Assembly (NCBI RefSeq): GCF_021010575.1
Contig: NZ_JAJNAG010000001.1
Span: 124,001-188,000, forward strand
Reading direction: 5' to 3'
DNA: 64,000 nt
Source of the DNA: Limnobaculum eriocheiris
GTDB lineage: Bacteria > Pseudomonadota > Gammaproteobacteria > Enterobacterales > Enterobacteriaceae
A program made the translations under genes and the position numbers. Shown here piece after piece: positions 9,271-19,360 of this stretch (position 1 is the first letter of the stretch; the number at the start of each line of letters is the position of its first letter). Under the pieces are notes generated by a model. The model did no database searches and had not been told where the DNA came from. It saw nothing but the letters and a program-made list of their open reading frames with translations.

Positions 9271-10944
9271 ATGTCGATAAGTGTGTTTAACCGCCGTTGG
9301 GCGGCAGTGCTATTAGAAACATTAACCCGCCACGGGGTTCAACATGTCTGCATTGCGCCGGGTTCCCGTTCTACCTCTCTTACGCTGGAAGCGGCGGCCA
9401 ACGCTAAAATAACCTGCCATACCCATTTTGATGAGCGCGGCCTTGGTCATTTAGCTTTAGGTATTGCTAAAGTCACCGGCCAGCCGGTTGCGGTAATTGT
9501 GACTTCCGGTACGGCGGTAGCAAACCTTTATCCTGCGCTAATTGAAGCTAGTCTGACGGGAGAGCGTCTGGTGCTACTGACGGCCGATCGCCCTCCGGAG
9601 CTGATTGACTGTGGTGCTAATCAGGCGATTCGTCAGCAGGGCATTTTTGCCGACCATCCGGGCCAATCGTTGTCGCTCCCCCGACCTACACCAGATATTT
9701 CAGCCGCATGGCTGGCTTCGACTCTCGATCAGGCGTTAAGCGAACAGCGACATGGAGCATTACATATTAACTGCCCGTTTGCGGAACCTCTGTATGGTGG
9801 CGATGCGTCTGCCTATGCTGACTGGTCTGAAACATTGGGCGACTGGTGGCAAAGTGATAAACCCTGGTTAATCAGCGATAACCAACGCACAGTGACACAG
9901 CAACCTGACTGGCCCCAGTGGCGGCAACGGCGTGGTGTGGTGATTGCGGCGCGCATGGGCGCAGAGCAGGGGAAACAGGTAGCGGCCTGGGCTAAACAAG
10001 CCGGCTGGCCACTGTTAGCGGATGTGCTCTCCAGTACCGGGCAGCCGTTACCCTGTGCCGATCTGTGGCTAAATAATTCTAAAGCGCAGGAGATTCTGGC
10101 GCAGGCGGAAATCGTGGTGCAGTTTGGCGCCAGCCTGACGGGTAAACGTATGCTGCAATGGCAAGCCAGTTGTTGCCCAAAAGAGTACTGGTTGATAGAT
10201 AACATGAGTGGACGTCTGGATCCGGCTAATCATCGCGGTCGCCGTTTAACGGCAGATATTAGCGAATGGTTGAAACTACATCCGGTAGCATCTCACCAGC
10301 CATGGGCGGATGAGCTTAATACTCTGGCCGCCCGGGCGCGCGCTCATGTTACTGATTATCTGCAACATCAGTTTGGTGAAGCCCAACTGGCCAGCCATTT
10401 AAGTGAACTGTTGCCGTCAAACGGCCTGTTTTGGGCGGGAAACAGCCTGATTGTGCGATTGATTGATGCATTGGCACAACTGCCCGTTGGCTATCCGGTA
10501 TACAGCAACCGCGGTGCCAGCGGCATTGATGGTTTATTCTCGACCGCAGCGGGGGTTCAACGTGCGGCTGACAAACCGATGCTGGCGGTGCTGGGAGATA
10601 TTTCTGCACTGTACGATTTAAATTCTCTGGCGTTAATGAAACACTGCACTGCGCCGGTGGTATTGATAGTGGTGAACAATGATGGCGGGTCAATTTTCTC
10701 GCTGTTACCTACGCCAGAAGCAGAAAGAGAACGCTTTTATCGTATGCCTCATGGCATAAACTTTGAGCATGCGGCGGCCATGTTTGGTTTATCCTATGCC
10801 AACCCCAAAAGCTGGCAGGCAGTTAAACAGACGGTAGATGCTCACTGGCAACAGCGGGGTGTCTTGCTGCTGGAGTTACAGGTAGCCCCACATGATGGTG
10901 CAGAAACCCTGCGCCAGCTAGTCAGTGATGCGGTGAGCTTTTAA
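9271..10944 (+). CDS. menD: SEPHCHC synthase MenD (2-oxoglutarate decarboxylase)
   Basis: This 557-residue thiamine-diphosphate enzyme adds the succinyl semialdehyde unit from 2-oxoglutarate to isochorismate. The N-terminal Pyr domain shows [16 protein letters not shown] and [13 protein letters not shown]. The C-terminal PP domain shows [13 protein letters not shown] (metal/ThDP segment) and [14 protein letters not shown]. Length matches the family (about 556). It heads a tight menDHBCE cluster; its TAA overlaps the menH ATG by one base (TAATG). Confidence 0.97.
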   Translation: MSISVFNRRWAAVLLETLTRHGVQHVCIAPGSRSTSLTLEAAANAKITCHTHFDERGLGHLALGIAKVTGQPVAVIVTSGTAVANLYPALIEASLTGERLVLLTADRPPELIDCGANQAIRQQGIFADHPGQSLSLPRPTPDISAAWLASTLDQALSEQRHGALHINCPFAEPLYGGDASAYADWSETLGDWWQSDKPWLISDNQRTVTQQPDWPQWRQRRGVVIAARMGAEQGKQVAAWAKQAGWPLLADVLSSTGQPLPCADLWLNNSKAQEILAQAEIVVQFGASLTGKRMLQWQASCCPKEYWLIDNMSGRLDPANHRGRRLTADISEWLKLHPVASHQPWADELNTLAARARAHVTDYLQHQFGEAQLASHLSELLPSNGLFWAGNSLIVRLIDALAQLPVGYPVYSNRGASGIDGLFSTAAGVQRAADKPMLAVLGDISALYDLNSLALMKHCTAPVVLIVVNNDGGSIFSLLPTPEAERERFYRMPHGINFEHAAAMFGLSYANPKSWQAVKQTVDAHWQQRGVLLLELQVAPHDGAETLRQLVSDAVSF

Positions 10945-11726
10945 TGCTGGCGGTAACCCGTTATCCATTAGTTGAAGCAGATAACAACCGGCCCTGGCTG
11001 GTGTTTCTCCACGGGCTATTGGGTGATGGACAGGATTGGGAAGCATTATTGCCCCATCTTAATCACTGGCCTTGTATTACCATTGATTTGCCGGACCACG
11101 GTAACTCGCAAAATATCAGTGTGGATGACTTTGAGCAGTTAAGTCAGCAACTGGCTGAAACTCTGCAAGCCTGTAATATTAAACGCTATATTCTAATTGG
11201 TTACTCTCTTGGTGGTCGCAGTGCGATGTATCATACCTGTTTTGGTGAGAGTGATGGCGTAGTTGGACTGGTGGTCGAAGGGGGAAACCCTGGACTAAGT
11301 TCTGAAGCGGAACGACAGGCGCGTTTGCTGCACGACAGCCGCTGGGCTGAACAGTTTCGCCATCAGCCGCTGCCAGAGGTGTTAGCTCAATGGTATCAAC
11401 AGCCGGTATTTGCCAACCTGAGCGATGAAAGCCGCCAGCGCTTGATTGTGCGTCGCGGTCACAATGGGGGCAATAATGTGGCGCGGATGCTGGAATCTAC
11501 CTCATTGGGCCGTCAGCCCCGATTGGCTGACATATTAAATACACAGTTAAAACGCCGAAATATACCTTTTTGTTATCTCTGTGGTGAACAGGACGCAAAG
11601 TTTCAGCAAATTGCGCTTGAAAATCACTTTCCGCTGCGTATTGTAGCCGCAGCAGGTCATAATGCACATTCGGCAAACCCTGAAGGTTTTGCCAAACAGT
11701 TGCTTACATTTTTGAAGGAATGCTAA
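10944..11726 (+). CDS. menH: SHCHC synthase MenH
   Basis: This 260-residue alpha/beta hydrolase-fold enzyme eliminates pyruvate from SEPHCHC to give SHCHC. Visible are the oxyanion region [14 protein letters not shown], the nucleophile elbow GYSLGGRS and the C-terminal catalytic histidine in [15 protein letters not shown]. It is coupled to menD by TAATG and ends 2 bp before menB. The usual length is about 252 residues. Confidence 0.95.
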   Translation: MLAVTRYPLVEADNNRPWLVFLHGLLGDGQDWEALLPHLNHWPCITIDLPDHGNSQNISVDDFEQLSQQLAETLQACNIKRYILIGYSLGGRSAMYHTCFGESDGVVGLVVEGGNPGLSSEAERQARLLHDSRWAEQFRHQPLPEVLAQWYQQPVFANLSDESRQRLIVRRGHNGGNNVARMLESTSLGRQPRLADILNTQLKRRNIPFCYLCGEQDAKFQQIALENHFPLRIVAAAGHNAHSANPEGFAKQLLTFLKEC

Positions 11727-11728
11727 TT

Positions 11729-12586
11729 ATGCTTTATCCAAGTGAACAGGAACTCTACGCCCCTATCGAATGGCAGGATTGCTCTGAAGGATTTCAGGAT
11801 ATTCGTTACCATAAATCAGCCGACGGTATTGCAAAAATTACTATAAACCGTCCTGAAGTGCGTAATGCATTTCGTCCTCTGACCGTGAAAGAGATGATTC
11901 AGGCGTTAGCAGATGCCCGTTATGACGATCATATCGGTACCATTATTTTGACCGGTGAAGGTGATAAAGCGTTCTGTTCCGGCGGTGACCAGAAAGTGCG
12001 CGGCGATTACGGCGGTTATAAAGATGACAGCGGTACTCACCATCTGAACGTGCTGGATTTCCAGCGCCAGATTCGTACCTGTCCTAAACCCATTGTTGCC
12101 GCCGTAGCCGGTTACTCAATCGGTGGCGGTCATGTGCTGCATATGATGTGTGACCTGACTATCGCCGCAGAGAACGCGGTTTTCGGTCAGACAGGCCCTA
12201 AAGTGGGTTCTTTTGACGGTGGCTGGGGCGCTTCTTATATGGCTCGTATCGTTGGTCAGAAAAAAGCCCGTGAAATTTGGTTCCTGTGCCGTCAGTACAA
12301 TGCTCAGGAAGCGCTGGATATGGGACTGGTTAACACCGTGGTTCCTGTTGCCGATTTAGAGAAAGAGACGGTTCGCTGGTGTCGTGAAATGCTGCAAAAC
12401 AGCCCAATGGCGTTGCGCTGTCTGAAAGCGGCTCTGAATGCTGATTGTGACGGTCAGGCGGGTCTGCAAGAGCTGGCGGGTAACGCCACTATGCTGTTCT
12501 ATATGACTGACGAAGGTCAGGAAGGGCGTAATGCATTTAATGAGAAACGCCAGCCGGACTTCAGCAAATTTAAGCGTAATCCATAA
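11729..12586 (+). CDS. menB: 1,4-dihydroxy-2-naphthoyl-CoA synthase MenB
   Basis: This 285-residue crotonase-fold enzyme closes the naphthoquinone ring from O-succinylbenzoyl-CoA. Landmarks are [56 protein letters not shown] and [20 protein letters not shown]; the Gly in KVGSF marks the bicarbonate-dependent MenB type. I chose ATG 11729 over 11720 because GAAGGA lies 9 nt upstream and the protein then has the usual 285 residues. The stop overlaps the menC start (TAATG). Confidence 0.97.
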   Translation: MLYPSEQELYAPIEWQDCSEGFQDIRYHKSADGIAKITINRPEVRNAFRPLTVKEMIQALADARYDDHIGTIILTGEGDKAFCSGGDQKVRGDYGGYKDDSGTHHLNVLDFQRQIRTCPKPIVAAVAGYSIGGGHVLHMMCDLTIAAENAVFGQTGPKVGSFDGGWGASYMARIVGQKKAREIWFLCRQYNAQEALDMGLVNTVVPVADLEKETVRWCREMLQNSPMALRCLKAALNADCDGQAGLQELAGNATMLFYMTDEGQEGRNAFNEKRQPDFSKFKRNP

Positions 12587-13557
12587 TGCGTAAAGTTGAA
12601 CTCTACCGTTTTAGCCTGCCGATGGAGGCAGGGGTTATTCTGCGTAATCAACGGCTAAAAACTCGTGATGGTTTGCTGGTTTGCCTGACGGAAAATGGTA
12701 AACAGGGGTGGGGAGAGATCTCTCCGCTGCCTGAGTTTTCTGAAGAGACGCTGGAAGAGGCGGAAGCCTCTACGCTGGGTTGGTTACATAGCTGGGTCAA
12801 CGGCGAGCAGGCGTTTGAAAGCGCATTGCCTTCCGTGGCTTTTGGTTTGAGCTGTGCGCTGGGAGAGCTGTCAGGTTTTCTGCCGCAAAAAGCAGATTAC
12901 CGCAAGGCTCCGCTGTGTAATGGCGACCCGGATGAGCTGTTTGCCGTCTTGGGTGCGATGCCGGGCGAGAAAGTGGCAAAAGTTAAAGTCGGCCTGTACG
13001 AAGCAGTTCGTGACGGCATGATTGTTAACCTGCTGCTGGAAGCCATTCCTGATTTAAAACTGCGGCTGGATGCCAACCGTAGCTGGGCCCGGGCAAAAGC
13101 CGATGGTTTTGCCAAATATGTTCAGCCTCAGTTCCGGGATCGCATTCAGTTTCTGGAAGAGCCGTGCAAAACCCGTGATGAATCCCGCGATTTTTCCCGT
13201 GAAACGGGGATTGCCATCGCCTGGGATGAGAGCGTGCGTGAAGCAGACTTTGTGGTTGAAGCAGAGCCAGGGGTTGCCGCAATAGTGATTAAGCCAACGC
13301 TGGTGGGTAGCATTCAACGCTGTCATATGTTGATTGAACAGGCGCACAAAGCGGGCATGATGGCGGTTATCAGCTCATCCATTGAAAGCAGCCTTGGTCT
13401 GACCCAGTTGGCAAGAATGGCAGCATGGCTAACGCCGGATACCATTCCGGGGTTAGATACGCTATCACTGATGCAATCACAACTGGTACGCCCGTGGCCT
13501 GATAGTGAACTCCCTGTGCTGGATGTTGATGCGCTGGAAGTGGTATGGCGTCGTTAA
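12586..13557 (+). CDS. menC: o-Succinylbenzoate synthase MenC
   Basis: This 323-residue enolase-superfamily dehydratase converts SHCHC to o-succinylbenzoate. The barrel residues are visible in order: KVKVGLYE (lysine pair), LRLDANRSW (Asp), FLEEPCK (Glu), IAWDESVRE (Asp) and VIKPTLVGS (Lys). It overlaps menE by 13 bases. Length fits the proteobacterial family (about 320). Confidence 0.95.
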   Translation: MRKVELYRFSLPMEAGVILRNQRLKTRDGLLVCLTENGKQGWGEISPLPEFSEETLEEAEASTLGWLHSWVNGEQAFESALPSVAFGLSCALGELSGFLPQKADYRKAPLCNGDPDELFAVLGAMPGEKVAKVKVGLYEAVRDGMIVNLLLEAIPDLKLRLDANRSWARAKADGFAKYVQPQFRDRIQFLEEPCKTRDESRDFSRETGIAIAWDESVREADFVVEAEPGVAAIVIKPTLVGSIQRCHMLIEQAHKAGMMAVISSSIESSLGLTQLARMAAWLTPDTIPGLDTLSLMQSQLVRPWPDSELPVLDVDALEVVWRR

Positions 13558-14966
13558 CTTCAACTGTTTTTAGCAACTGGCCGTGGCAGCAGTGGGCAAC
13601 TGAACAGCCAAACGCCACGGCAATTATCAGAGAACAGCAGTCGATCAGTTGGCGGTGTTTAGCTGACGAGGTTAATGCTCTTTGTCACCTGTTTTATCAG
13701 CAAGGTGTTCGCGCCGGACAGGGTGTGGCACTGAGTGGTAAAAGCAGTCCTGAGCTGCTGCTGGGGTATCTGGCAGTGTTACAATTGGGAGCCAGAGTAT
13801 TACCGCTCAATCCTCAATTACCTGAAGCATTGCAGGCTCAACTATTACCTGTTCTGAATATTGACTGGGGTTGGAGTAACTCGCCTTTGGCGTGGCCGGA
13901 CAGCGTTAAGCCACTACCGTCATTTATTATGAAACAACTCTCCATTGATAGTCCTGATACTCAATTAATGACTGACTGGTCATCGGCACGTCCATTGACC
14001 ATGACGCTAACCTCCGGTTCCAGTGGTCTTCCTAAAGCCGCAGTACATACACCACAAGCCCATCTGGCCAATGCGGCCGGGCTGTTGCAGCGAATGCAGT
14101 TTGAAGCGGGTGACAGTTGGTTGCTCTCTTTACCGCTATTTCATGTTTCCGGACAAGGAGTTATATGGCGCTGGCTGCAAAAAGGGGCGACGCTGGTACT
14201 GCGTCATATGCATCCTTTGGAGCGGGCACTGGCGGGCTGTACTCATGCTTCACTGGTACCAACTCAGCTTTGGCGTTTGCTGGAGCAGGATGCCGATAAG
14301 TTAGTGCTTAAGCAGGTATTACTGGGTGGGGCTTCGATTCCGGTTGAGCTAACTGAACGTGCACGACAGGCTGGAATTAGCTGCTGGTGTGGATATGGCA
14401 TGACAGAAATGGCCTCTACCACCTGTGCCAAACCCGCTGATGCAAGCACGGGCGTTGGCGTGCCATTGCCCGGCAGAGAGCTACAGCTGGTGGATAATGA
14501 AGTCTGGCTGCGGGGTAGCGGTCAGGCGCTGGGTTACTGGTTACAGGGTGAAATCAGGCCGTTAAGCGATAGTCAGGGCTGGTTTCATACCCGGGATCGC
14601 GGTGAGATGAGAAATGGAGAGCTGTATATCTGCGGGCGTATGGACAATCTGTTTTTCAGCGGTGGGGAAGGAATTCAGCCGGAAGACATTGAGCGAATAC
14701 TGGTAACCCATCCTCTGATTGAACAGGCGTTTGTAGTACCGGTGGATGATGTGGAGTTCGGACAGCGTCCGGTGGCGGTGATTGATGCACTACCCGGGCT
14801 GGATTTATCTCAATTATCCGTATGGCTGGAAGGAAAGATCACCCGTTTTCAAATCCCGGATAGTTACTATGTTTTGCCTGTTGAGTTGAAGCAGGGGGGG
14901 ATTAAGATTTCGCGGTTGGCGGTGAAGGAATGGGTTAAGTCGCTGAATAATGATGTGGTGAAGTAG
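13545..14966 (+). CDS. menE: o-Succinylbenzoate-CoA ligase MenE
   Basis: This 473-residue acyl-CoA synthetase of the ANL superfamily adenylates o-succinylbenzoate and transfers it to CoA. The P-loop-like motif [28 protein letters not shown] and [21 protein letters not shown] are present, as is the C-terminal swivel with QGGIKISR (catalytic lysine). It ends the men cluster. No terminator hairpin follows directly; repeat copy B begins 24 bp later and may serve that role. Confidence 0.95.
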   Translation: MASLTSTVFSNWPWQQWATEQPNATAIIREQQSISWRCLADEVNALCHLFYQQGVRAGQGVALSGKSSPELLLGYLAVLQLGARVLPLNPQLPEALQAQLLPVLNIDWGWSNSPLAWPDSVKPLPSFIMKQLSIDSPDTQLMTDWSSARPLTMTLTSGSSGLPKAAVHTPQAHLANAAGLLQRMQFEAGDSWLLSLPLFHVSGQGVIWRWLQKGATLVLRHMHPLERALAGCTHASLVPTQLWRLLEQDADKLVLKQVLLGGASIPVELTERARQAGISCWCGYGMTEMASTTCAKPADASTGVGVPLPGRELQLVDNEVWLRGSGQALGYWLQGEIRPLSDSQGWFHTRDRGEMRNGELYICGRMDNLFFSGGEGIQPEDIERILVTHPLIEQAFVVPVDDVEFGQRPVAVIDALPGLDLSQLSVWLEGKITRFQIPDSYYVLPVELKQGGIKISRLAVKEWVKSLNNDVVK

Positions 14967-14990
14967 GTTAACGAATAAATCAGAGATTAT

Positions 14991-15427
14991 TAATCAATCA
15001 GCAACTGTGCATATTCCGGCCGTAAAAACGATGTCGCTCATATCACCTTGGTGCTCGGCCGGAAGACCAGTTGCACTTAGCTATAGAGTGCGTCGGGCCT
15101 AGCCGGGCTACGGGCAGTTATGAAACACCTAGCGGTGTTTCACCCTGACGGGCCAGCGCTAGCGCTGTTCAAACAGGCAAAGCCTGTTTGTCGTTGGCTT
15201 ACGCCAAGTCGACCCCCACGCCCGTCTCTCCCTCCGATTGGCTATGCTAAAACATAAAACTGAATCATCCGACTTTGTCATCAATCTGAAACAGACTTTT
15301 CTCTGTTTGAGCTGCGCTGGTCTGACGTGCTCCGTAGCTGAGTCATAGACGGTTTACCGACCGCTCTCGATATAAATTGAAGTGCATTATTTTTACGGTC
15401 GGAATATTTACAGTTGCTGATTTATTA
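14991..15427. repeat. Dispersed intergenic repeat, copy B (fullest copy, terminal inverted repeats)
   Basis: The element of about 437 bp lies between convergent menE and pabB. The left end, 14991-15028, and the right end, 15390-15427, are inverted repeats matching at 34 of 38 positions (core AATCAGCAACTGT, ATATTCCG, CCGTAAAAA). Inside the left end is a hairpin (TTCCGGCCG 15014-15022 with CGGCCGGAA 15056-15064). The hairpin string is at 15122-15207 (GAAACACC-TAGC-GGTGTTTC, AGCGCTAGCGCT, CAAACAGGC-AAA-GCCTGTTTG, TTGGC-TTAC-GCCAA). A further AAACAGA/TCTGTTT hairpin is near 15290-15308. No open reading frame of note and no transposase are present. Target-site duplication is unclear. Confidence 0.9.
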
Positions 15428-15471
15428 GGTTTGTCGATCATAATAGTTAATTTACCGTTCCGGTGTTAATT

Positions 15472-17199
15472 TCAATCATCCTGCCACACCACTTCCCGCC
15501 ACCCTCTAACACTATTAATAAACCCAATCTTCTGCGCCTGCTTTAACTGTGCTTTGCTCAGAATCGCTTCCCGGATGGTTCCCGCCTGCAATAATGCCTG
15601 CCGTTCGGTTCCCGGCAAGAGACCACAAGAGATTGCCGGGGTTAGCCACTGTCCATCAATCAATAAAACCACATTACCATTTACAAACTCGGTGATTTCA
15701 TCCCGCTGGTTATACAGCAAAAACTCGTTGTCCAGCGTAGCCGCAGGGTAGTGATCCCGCAGCGTGGTTTTATGGTAAAGCAGGTTATTATCGCTGTGTA
15801 CCGCAAAAGGAGCCCAGCGGGCAAGCAGAGGTTGAGTCAGTGGTGTAACGGCGTCGCAACTCAGCGTTGCTTTACCGTTTTGTTCCAGCAACAGGCGAAC
15901 TTTATATTCGCCCCGTTGATGGGTGGTAGCTAACTGTTGTAATTGCTCGGTTAGCTTATCGGCAGCAAACAAAAAGTTAAAATAGCGGGCAGAAGCGGAT
16001 AAACGCTTAAGATGTAATGTTAACAGATGGTATTCCCCATTCCTTAACAGCAGGCTTTCCAACAGTTGCTTTGGCAGAGTAACACCGCGCAAAACCTGAG
16101 CTTTATTAATTACTTCCTGATACTCATTCTCTGCGGTGGAATCCCAGGTGATACCTCCACCCACGCCATAACGAGCGATATTCTGTTCACTGTCGACAAT
16201 AACCGTGCGGATTGGCACGCTAAACAGCGCCTCTTTGTCTGGAGTGATATAACCGATAGCGCCGCAGTACACTTCCCGGGCCTGTGGTTCAAGTTGGGCG
16301 ATTAGCTTCATGGTGCTGGCCTTAGGCGCTCCGGTAATTGAACCGCAGGGAAATAGCGCACGAAAAATATCGGTAAGGCTGGTTTGTGGACGCGTCTTAG
16401 CGCTAATCGTTGAGGTCATTTGCCAGACGGTAGGGTACTGTTCAATATCAAACAGCGCCGGTACTTTAACGCTGCCGGCTATCGCCACCTGGCTCATGTC
16501 GTTGCGCAGTAAATCAACGATCATCACGTTTTCCGCCCGGTCTTTTTCTGAGGCTCTTAGCTGTTCCTGACGCATCAGATCGTCCTGAGCATCCAAACCT
16601 CTTTTGGCGGTTCCCTTCATGGGTTTAGCGGTGAGCGTTCCCTGATGCCAGTGAAAAAACAGTTCCGGTGAAGCGGACAGAATTTTGAAACGACCAATAT
16701 CCAGACAGGCGGCATAATCAGCCTGCTGGGCACTAAGTAGCTGTTGGTATAGTTGATTATATGCCTGCTCATCAGGTGTCGTTACTTTAGCTTCCAGCCG
16801 AATGGTGTAATTGGTTTGATAAGTATTACCCGCTTCAATTTCTGATTTGATACGCCAAATCGCCTGACGGTAAGCTTCCGTGGAGGTGGTGGGTTGCCAC
16901 TCTGTCAGAATATTTTCGAATGTTTCACCGGGCGTATCTGAAGAGTCGTCAGTACATGGTTGCTGATACAAGCCAAACCACAAAAGTGGCATATCGCCCT
17001 GCGGAGGCGTTTGGTAATAGGGCTGAAATGCGGCGGCAGCTTCATAGGACAGATACCCGGCTGCATACAATCCGCTGTCTACCGCCTGTTCAACTTCCGC
17101 CAGCTTTGTCGTTACTTCACCGAGTAGGGAGGTCGTAATGATCTTTAATGGGTGTTCAAACAGCTGAACCTGACGATTAAAATCAAAGCGTAATGTCAT
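15472..17199 (-). CDS. pabB: Aminodeoxychorismate synthase component I fused to a class IV aminotransferase/lyase (PabB-PabC type)
   Basis: This 575-residue two-domain protein has an N-terminal chorismate-binding domain (about 1-345) with KPMKGTAKRG (ADC-synthase lysine), IVDLLRNDM, CGSITGAPK and a Gly-rich YGVGGGITWDS. The C-terminal domain (about 360-575) resembles aminodeoxychorismate lyase: LLYHKTTLRD carries the likely PLP lysine, followed by EFVNGNVVLL and CGLLPGTER. The fusion would make 4-amino-4-deoxychorismate and release p-aminobenzoate for folate. It starts 2 bp after pabA, which supplies the glutaminase. E. coli keeps pabB and pabC as separate genes. The fusion is seen; the lyase activity is inferred. 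Confidence 0.88.
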   Translation of the reverse strand: MTLRFDFNRQVQLFEHPLKIITTSLLGEVTTKLAEVEQAVDSGLYAAGYLSYEAAAAFQPYYQTPPQGDMPLLWFGLYQQPCTDDSSDTPGETFENILTEWQPTTSTEAYRQAIWRIKSEIEAGNTYQTNYTIRLEAKVTTPDEQAYNQLYQQLLSAQQADYAACLDIGRFKILSASPELFFHWHQGTLTAKPMKGTAKRGLDAQDDLMRQEQLRASEKDRAENVMIVDLLRNDMSQVAIAGSVKVPALFDIEQYPTVWQMTSTISAKTRPQTSLTDIFRALFPCGSITGAPKASTMKLIAQLEPQAREVYCGAIGYITPDKEALFSVPIRTVIVDSEQNIARYGVGGGITWDSTAENEYQEVINKAQVLRGVTLPKQLLESLLLRNGEYHLLTLHLKRLSASARYFNFLFAADKLTEQLQQLATTHQRGEYKVRLLLEQNGKATLSCDAVTPLTQPLLARWAPFAVHSDNNLLYHKTTLRDHYPAATLDNEFLLYNQRDEITEFVNGNVVLLIDGQWLTPAISCGLLPGTERQALLQAGTIREAILSKAQLKQAQKIGFINSVRGWREVVWQDD

Positions 17200-17201
17200 A
17201 A

Positions 17202-17783
17202 TCAGGCTCCTTCATTGGTGTAAGTGGTCACAAATTGCTGTAACAGCTTTAAACCGCTTTCAGTCAGAATCGCTTCAGGATGAAACTGCACCCCTTCAAT
17301 CGGCCACTGTTTATGACGTAGCCCCATAATAATACCCTCGTGGGTTATCGCCGATATCTCCAACGCTTCAGGTAATGAAGCGGGCTCTACCATCAGAGAA
17401 TGGTAGCGGGTGACCTGTAGCGGGCTGGGAAGATGATTAAACAGCGTGCGGCCATCATGGGTAATTAATTCGGTTTTGCCGTGGGTTGGTACCGGGCACT
17501 TAACAATGCGGGCGCCAAATGCCTGCGCAATGGCCTGATGGCCAAGACAAACACCTAATAGAGGAATGGTACCGGCAAAACTTCGAATCACGTCCAGAGT
17601 GATACCAGCATCTTCCGGGGTTCCCGGACCGGGAGAAAGAATAATAGCCGAAGGGGCTAAGGCGGCTATTTCATCAAGCTGTAACTGGTCATTCTTAACG
17701 ATCTTCACTTCAGGATAAGATTGGCAAAGATAATCGTACAGGTTATAGCTGAAGGAGTCGTAGTTATCGATGAGCAGAATCAT
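17202..17783 (-). CDS. pabA: Aminodeoxychorismate synthase glutaminase PabA
   Basis: This 193-residue class I glutamine amidotransferase has [29 protein letters not shown], the nucleophile [15 protein letters not shown] (Cys near 79) and the His/Glu pair [14 protein letters not shown]. It supplies ammonia to PabB for aminodeoxychorismate. TrpG is a close relative, but the adjacent pabB-pabC fusion 2 bp downstream and the absence of trp genes favour PabA. Confidence 0.92.
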   Translation of the reverse strand: MILLIDNYDSFSYNLYDYLCQSYPEVKIVKNDQLQLDEIAALAPSAIILSPGPGTPEDAGITLDVIRSFAGTIPLLGVCLGHQAIAQAFGARIVKCPVPTHGKTELITHDGRTLFNHLPSPLQVTRYHSLMVEPASLPEALEISAITHEGIIMGLRHKQWPIEGVQFHPEAILTESGLKLLQQFVTTYTNEGA

Positions 17784-17861
17784 AAGTCAGGTGTTACCGC
17801 TGATGGCAGAAGGGCGAAGTGGGTTATTCTAACCGATAGCGAGGGAATGGGAAGCCTGAAA

Positions 17862-17891
17862 AATAAACCCGCCGGATTGTGCCAGCGGGTT
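17862..17891 (-). terminator. Terminator downstream of the catalase gene
   Basis: On the minus strand AACCCGC (17891-17885) pairs with GCGGGTT (17872-17866), followed by a T-rich stretch. It lies 30 bp past the catalase stop and upstream of pabA. Confidence 0.7.
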
Positions 17892-17920
17892 CATATTGTC
17901 AGATTTGAGGTTTAAGAAAA

Positions 17921-19360
17921 TTATTTCATCTTCTTCAGTGCTTCAACGATACCATTGCCGTAGTCAGGATGAACTTTGGTAAACAGATCGATTTGACGCT
18001 GACGAATGTTTTCAGGGATTTCACACAGTTCACCGGCAATGCGTTTAAACATACGCTGATGCTCTTCTTTACTCAGCAGGTTAAACAGTGCACGTGGCTG
18101 GCTAAAATAGTCGTCATCTTCACGATGATTCCAGTGGTCTGCCGCACCTTCTAAAGTGAGTGGTGGTTCACTAAAGTTTGGCTGTTCTTTAAAGACGCCA
18201 AAGCTGTTTGGCTCATAGGTAGCGCCGTTGCCACTGTTACTGTCTACACGCATAGCACCATCGCGGTGATAGTTATGGAATGGACAACGTGGAGCATTAA
18301 CCGGAATTTGATGATGGTTAATGCCTAAGCGATAGCGATGGGCATCACCGTAGGAGAACAGACGACCCTGTAACATCTTGTCCGGTGAGAAGCCTACGCC
18401 AGGCACCACGTTTGCTGGGTTCATTGCTACTTGTTCAACTTCAGCAAAGTAGTTGTCCGGGTTGCGGTTTAGTTCCAATACACCCACTTCAATCAGTGGG
18501 GCATCTTTATGTAACCAGACTTTAGTTAAGTCGAATGGATTGTAAGGCAGTTTGGAAATTTCATTTTCCGGAATAATCTGAACAAACAGCTTCCAGCGAG
18601 GGAAGTTACCGGCGGCGATGTTGTCATACAGATCGCGCTGTGAACTTTCACGATCTTTACCAACCAGTGCTTCAGCTTCTTCGTCCATTAAATTCTCAAT
18701 GCCTTGCTGGCAACGGAAATGGAATTTAACCCAATAACGTTGGTTATCTTCGCTGATAAAGCTGAATGTATGGCTGCCGAAACCATGCATATTGCGGTAA
18801 GACTTTGGTAATCCACGGTCGCTGAAGTCGATGGTTAACTGATGCAGTGATTCAGGTAGTTGAGAGAAGAAGTCCCACTTATAGGTTGGATTACGCAGGT
18901 TGGTGTGCGGATCGCGTTTCACCACGTGGTTTAAGTCCGGGAATTTTAGCGGATCGCGCAGATAGAATATGGGGGTATCGTTACCTACCAGATCCCAGTT
19001 GCCTTCTTCGGTATAGAATTTAATGGCAAAACCACGGATATCACGTTCCGCATCTGCCGCACCGCGCTCACCGGCGACGGTAGAGAAGCGAACAAAAAGA
19101 TCGGTTTTTTTGCCAATCTCGGAGAAGATTTTGGCCCGGGTATATTTAGTAATATCATGTGTAACAGTGAAAGTACCATAAGCACCGGAACCTTTAGCAT
19201 GCATACGGCGTTCAGGAATGACTTCACGGTCAAAGTGAGCCAGTTTTTCAAGGAACCAGATGTCCTGTAGTAACATTGGTCCTCTTGGGCCCGCTGTCAT
19301 CACATTATTATTATCAACTACCGGCACACCAGATGCCGTGGTGAGTTTCTTATCGCTCAT
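17921..19360 (-). CDS. katA: Catalase (KatA-type, small-subunit haem catalase)
   Basis: This 479-residue protein decomposes hydrogen peroxide. Landmarks are the distal-haem segment [20 protein letters not shown] (catalytic His), [26 protein letters not shown] and the proximal-haem segment [14 protein letters not shown] (haem-ligating Tyr). The length and lack of a C-terminal flavodoxin-like extension place it with the small-subunit (clade 3) catalases rather than KatE. GGAG precedes the ATG by 6 nt. A pattern of TAGCCA repeats lies upstream at 19467-19508. No signal peptide is seen, so it is cytoplasmic. Confidence 0.95.
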   Translation of the reverse strand: MSDKKLTTASGVPVVDNNNVMTAGPRGPMLLQDIWFLEKLAHFDREVIPERRMHAKGSGAYGTFTVTHDITKYTRAKIFSEIGKKTDLFVRFSTVAGERGAADAERDIRGFAIKFYTEEGNWDLVGNDTPIFYLRDPLKFPDLNHVVKRDPHTNLRNPTYKWDFFSQLPESLHQLTIDFSDRGLPKSYRNMHGFGSHTFSFISEDNQRYWVKFHFRCQQGIENLMDEEAEALVGKDRESSQRDLYDNIAAGNFPRWKLFVQIIPENEISKLPYNPFDLTKVWLHKDAPLIEVGVLELNRNPDNYFAEVEQVAMNPANVVPGVGFSPDKMLQGRLFSYGDAHRYRLGINHHQIPVNAPRCPFHNYHRDGAMRVDSNSGNGATYEPNSFGVFKEQPNFSEPPLTLEGAADHWNHREDDDYFSQPRALFNLLSKEEHQRMFKRIAGELCEIPENIRQRQIDLFTKVHPDYGNGIVEALKKMK

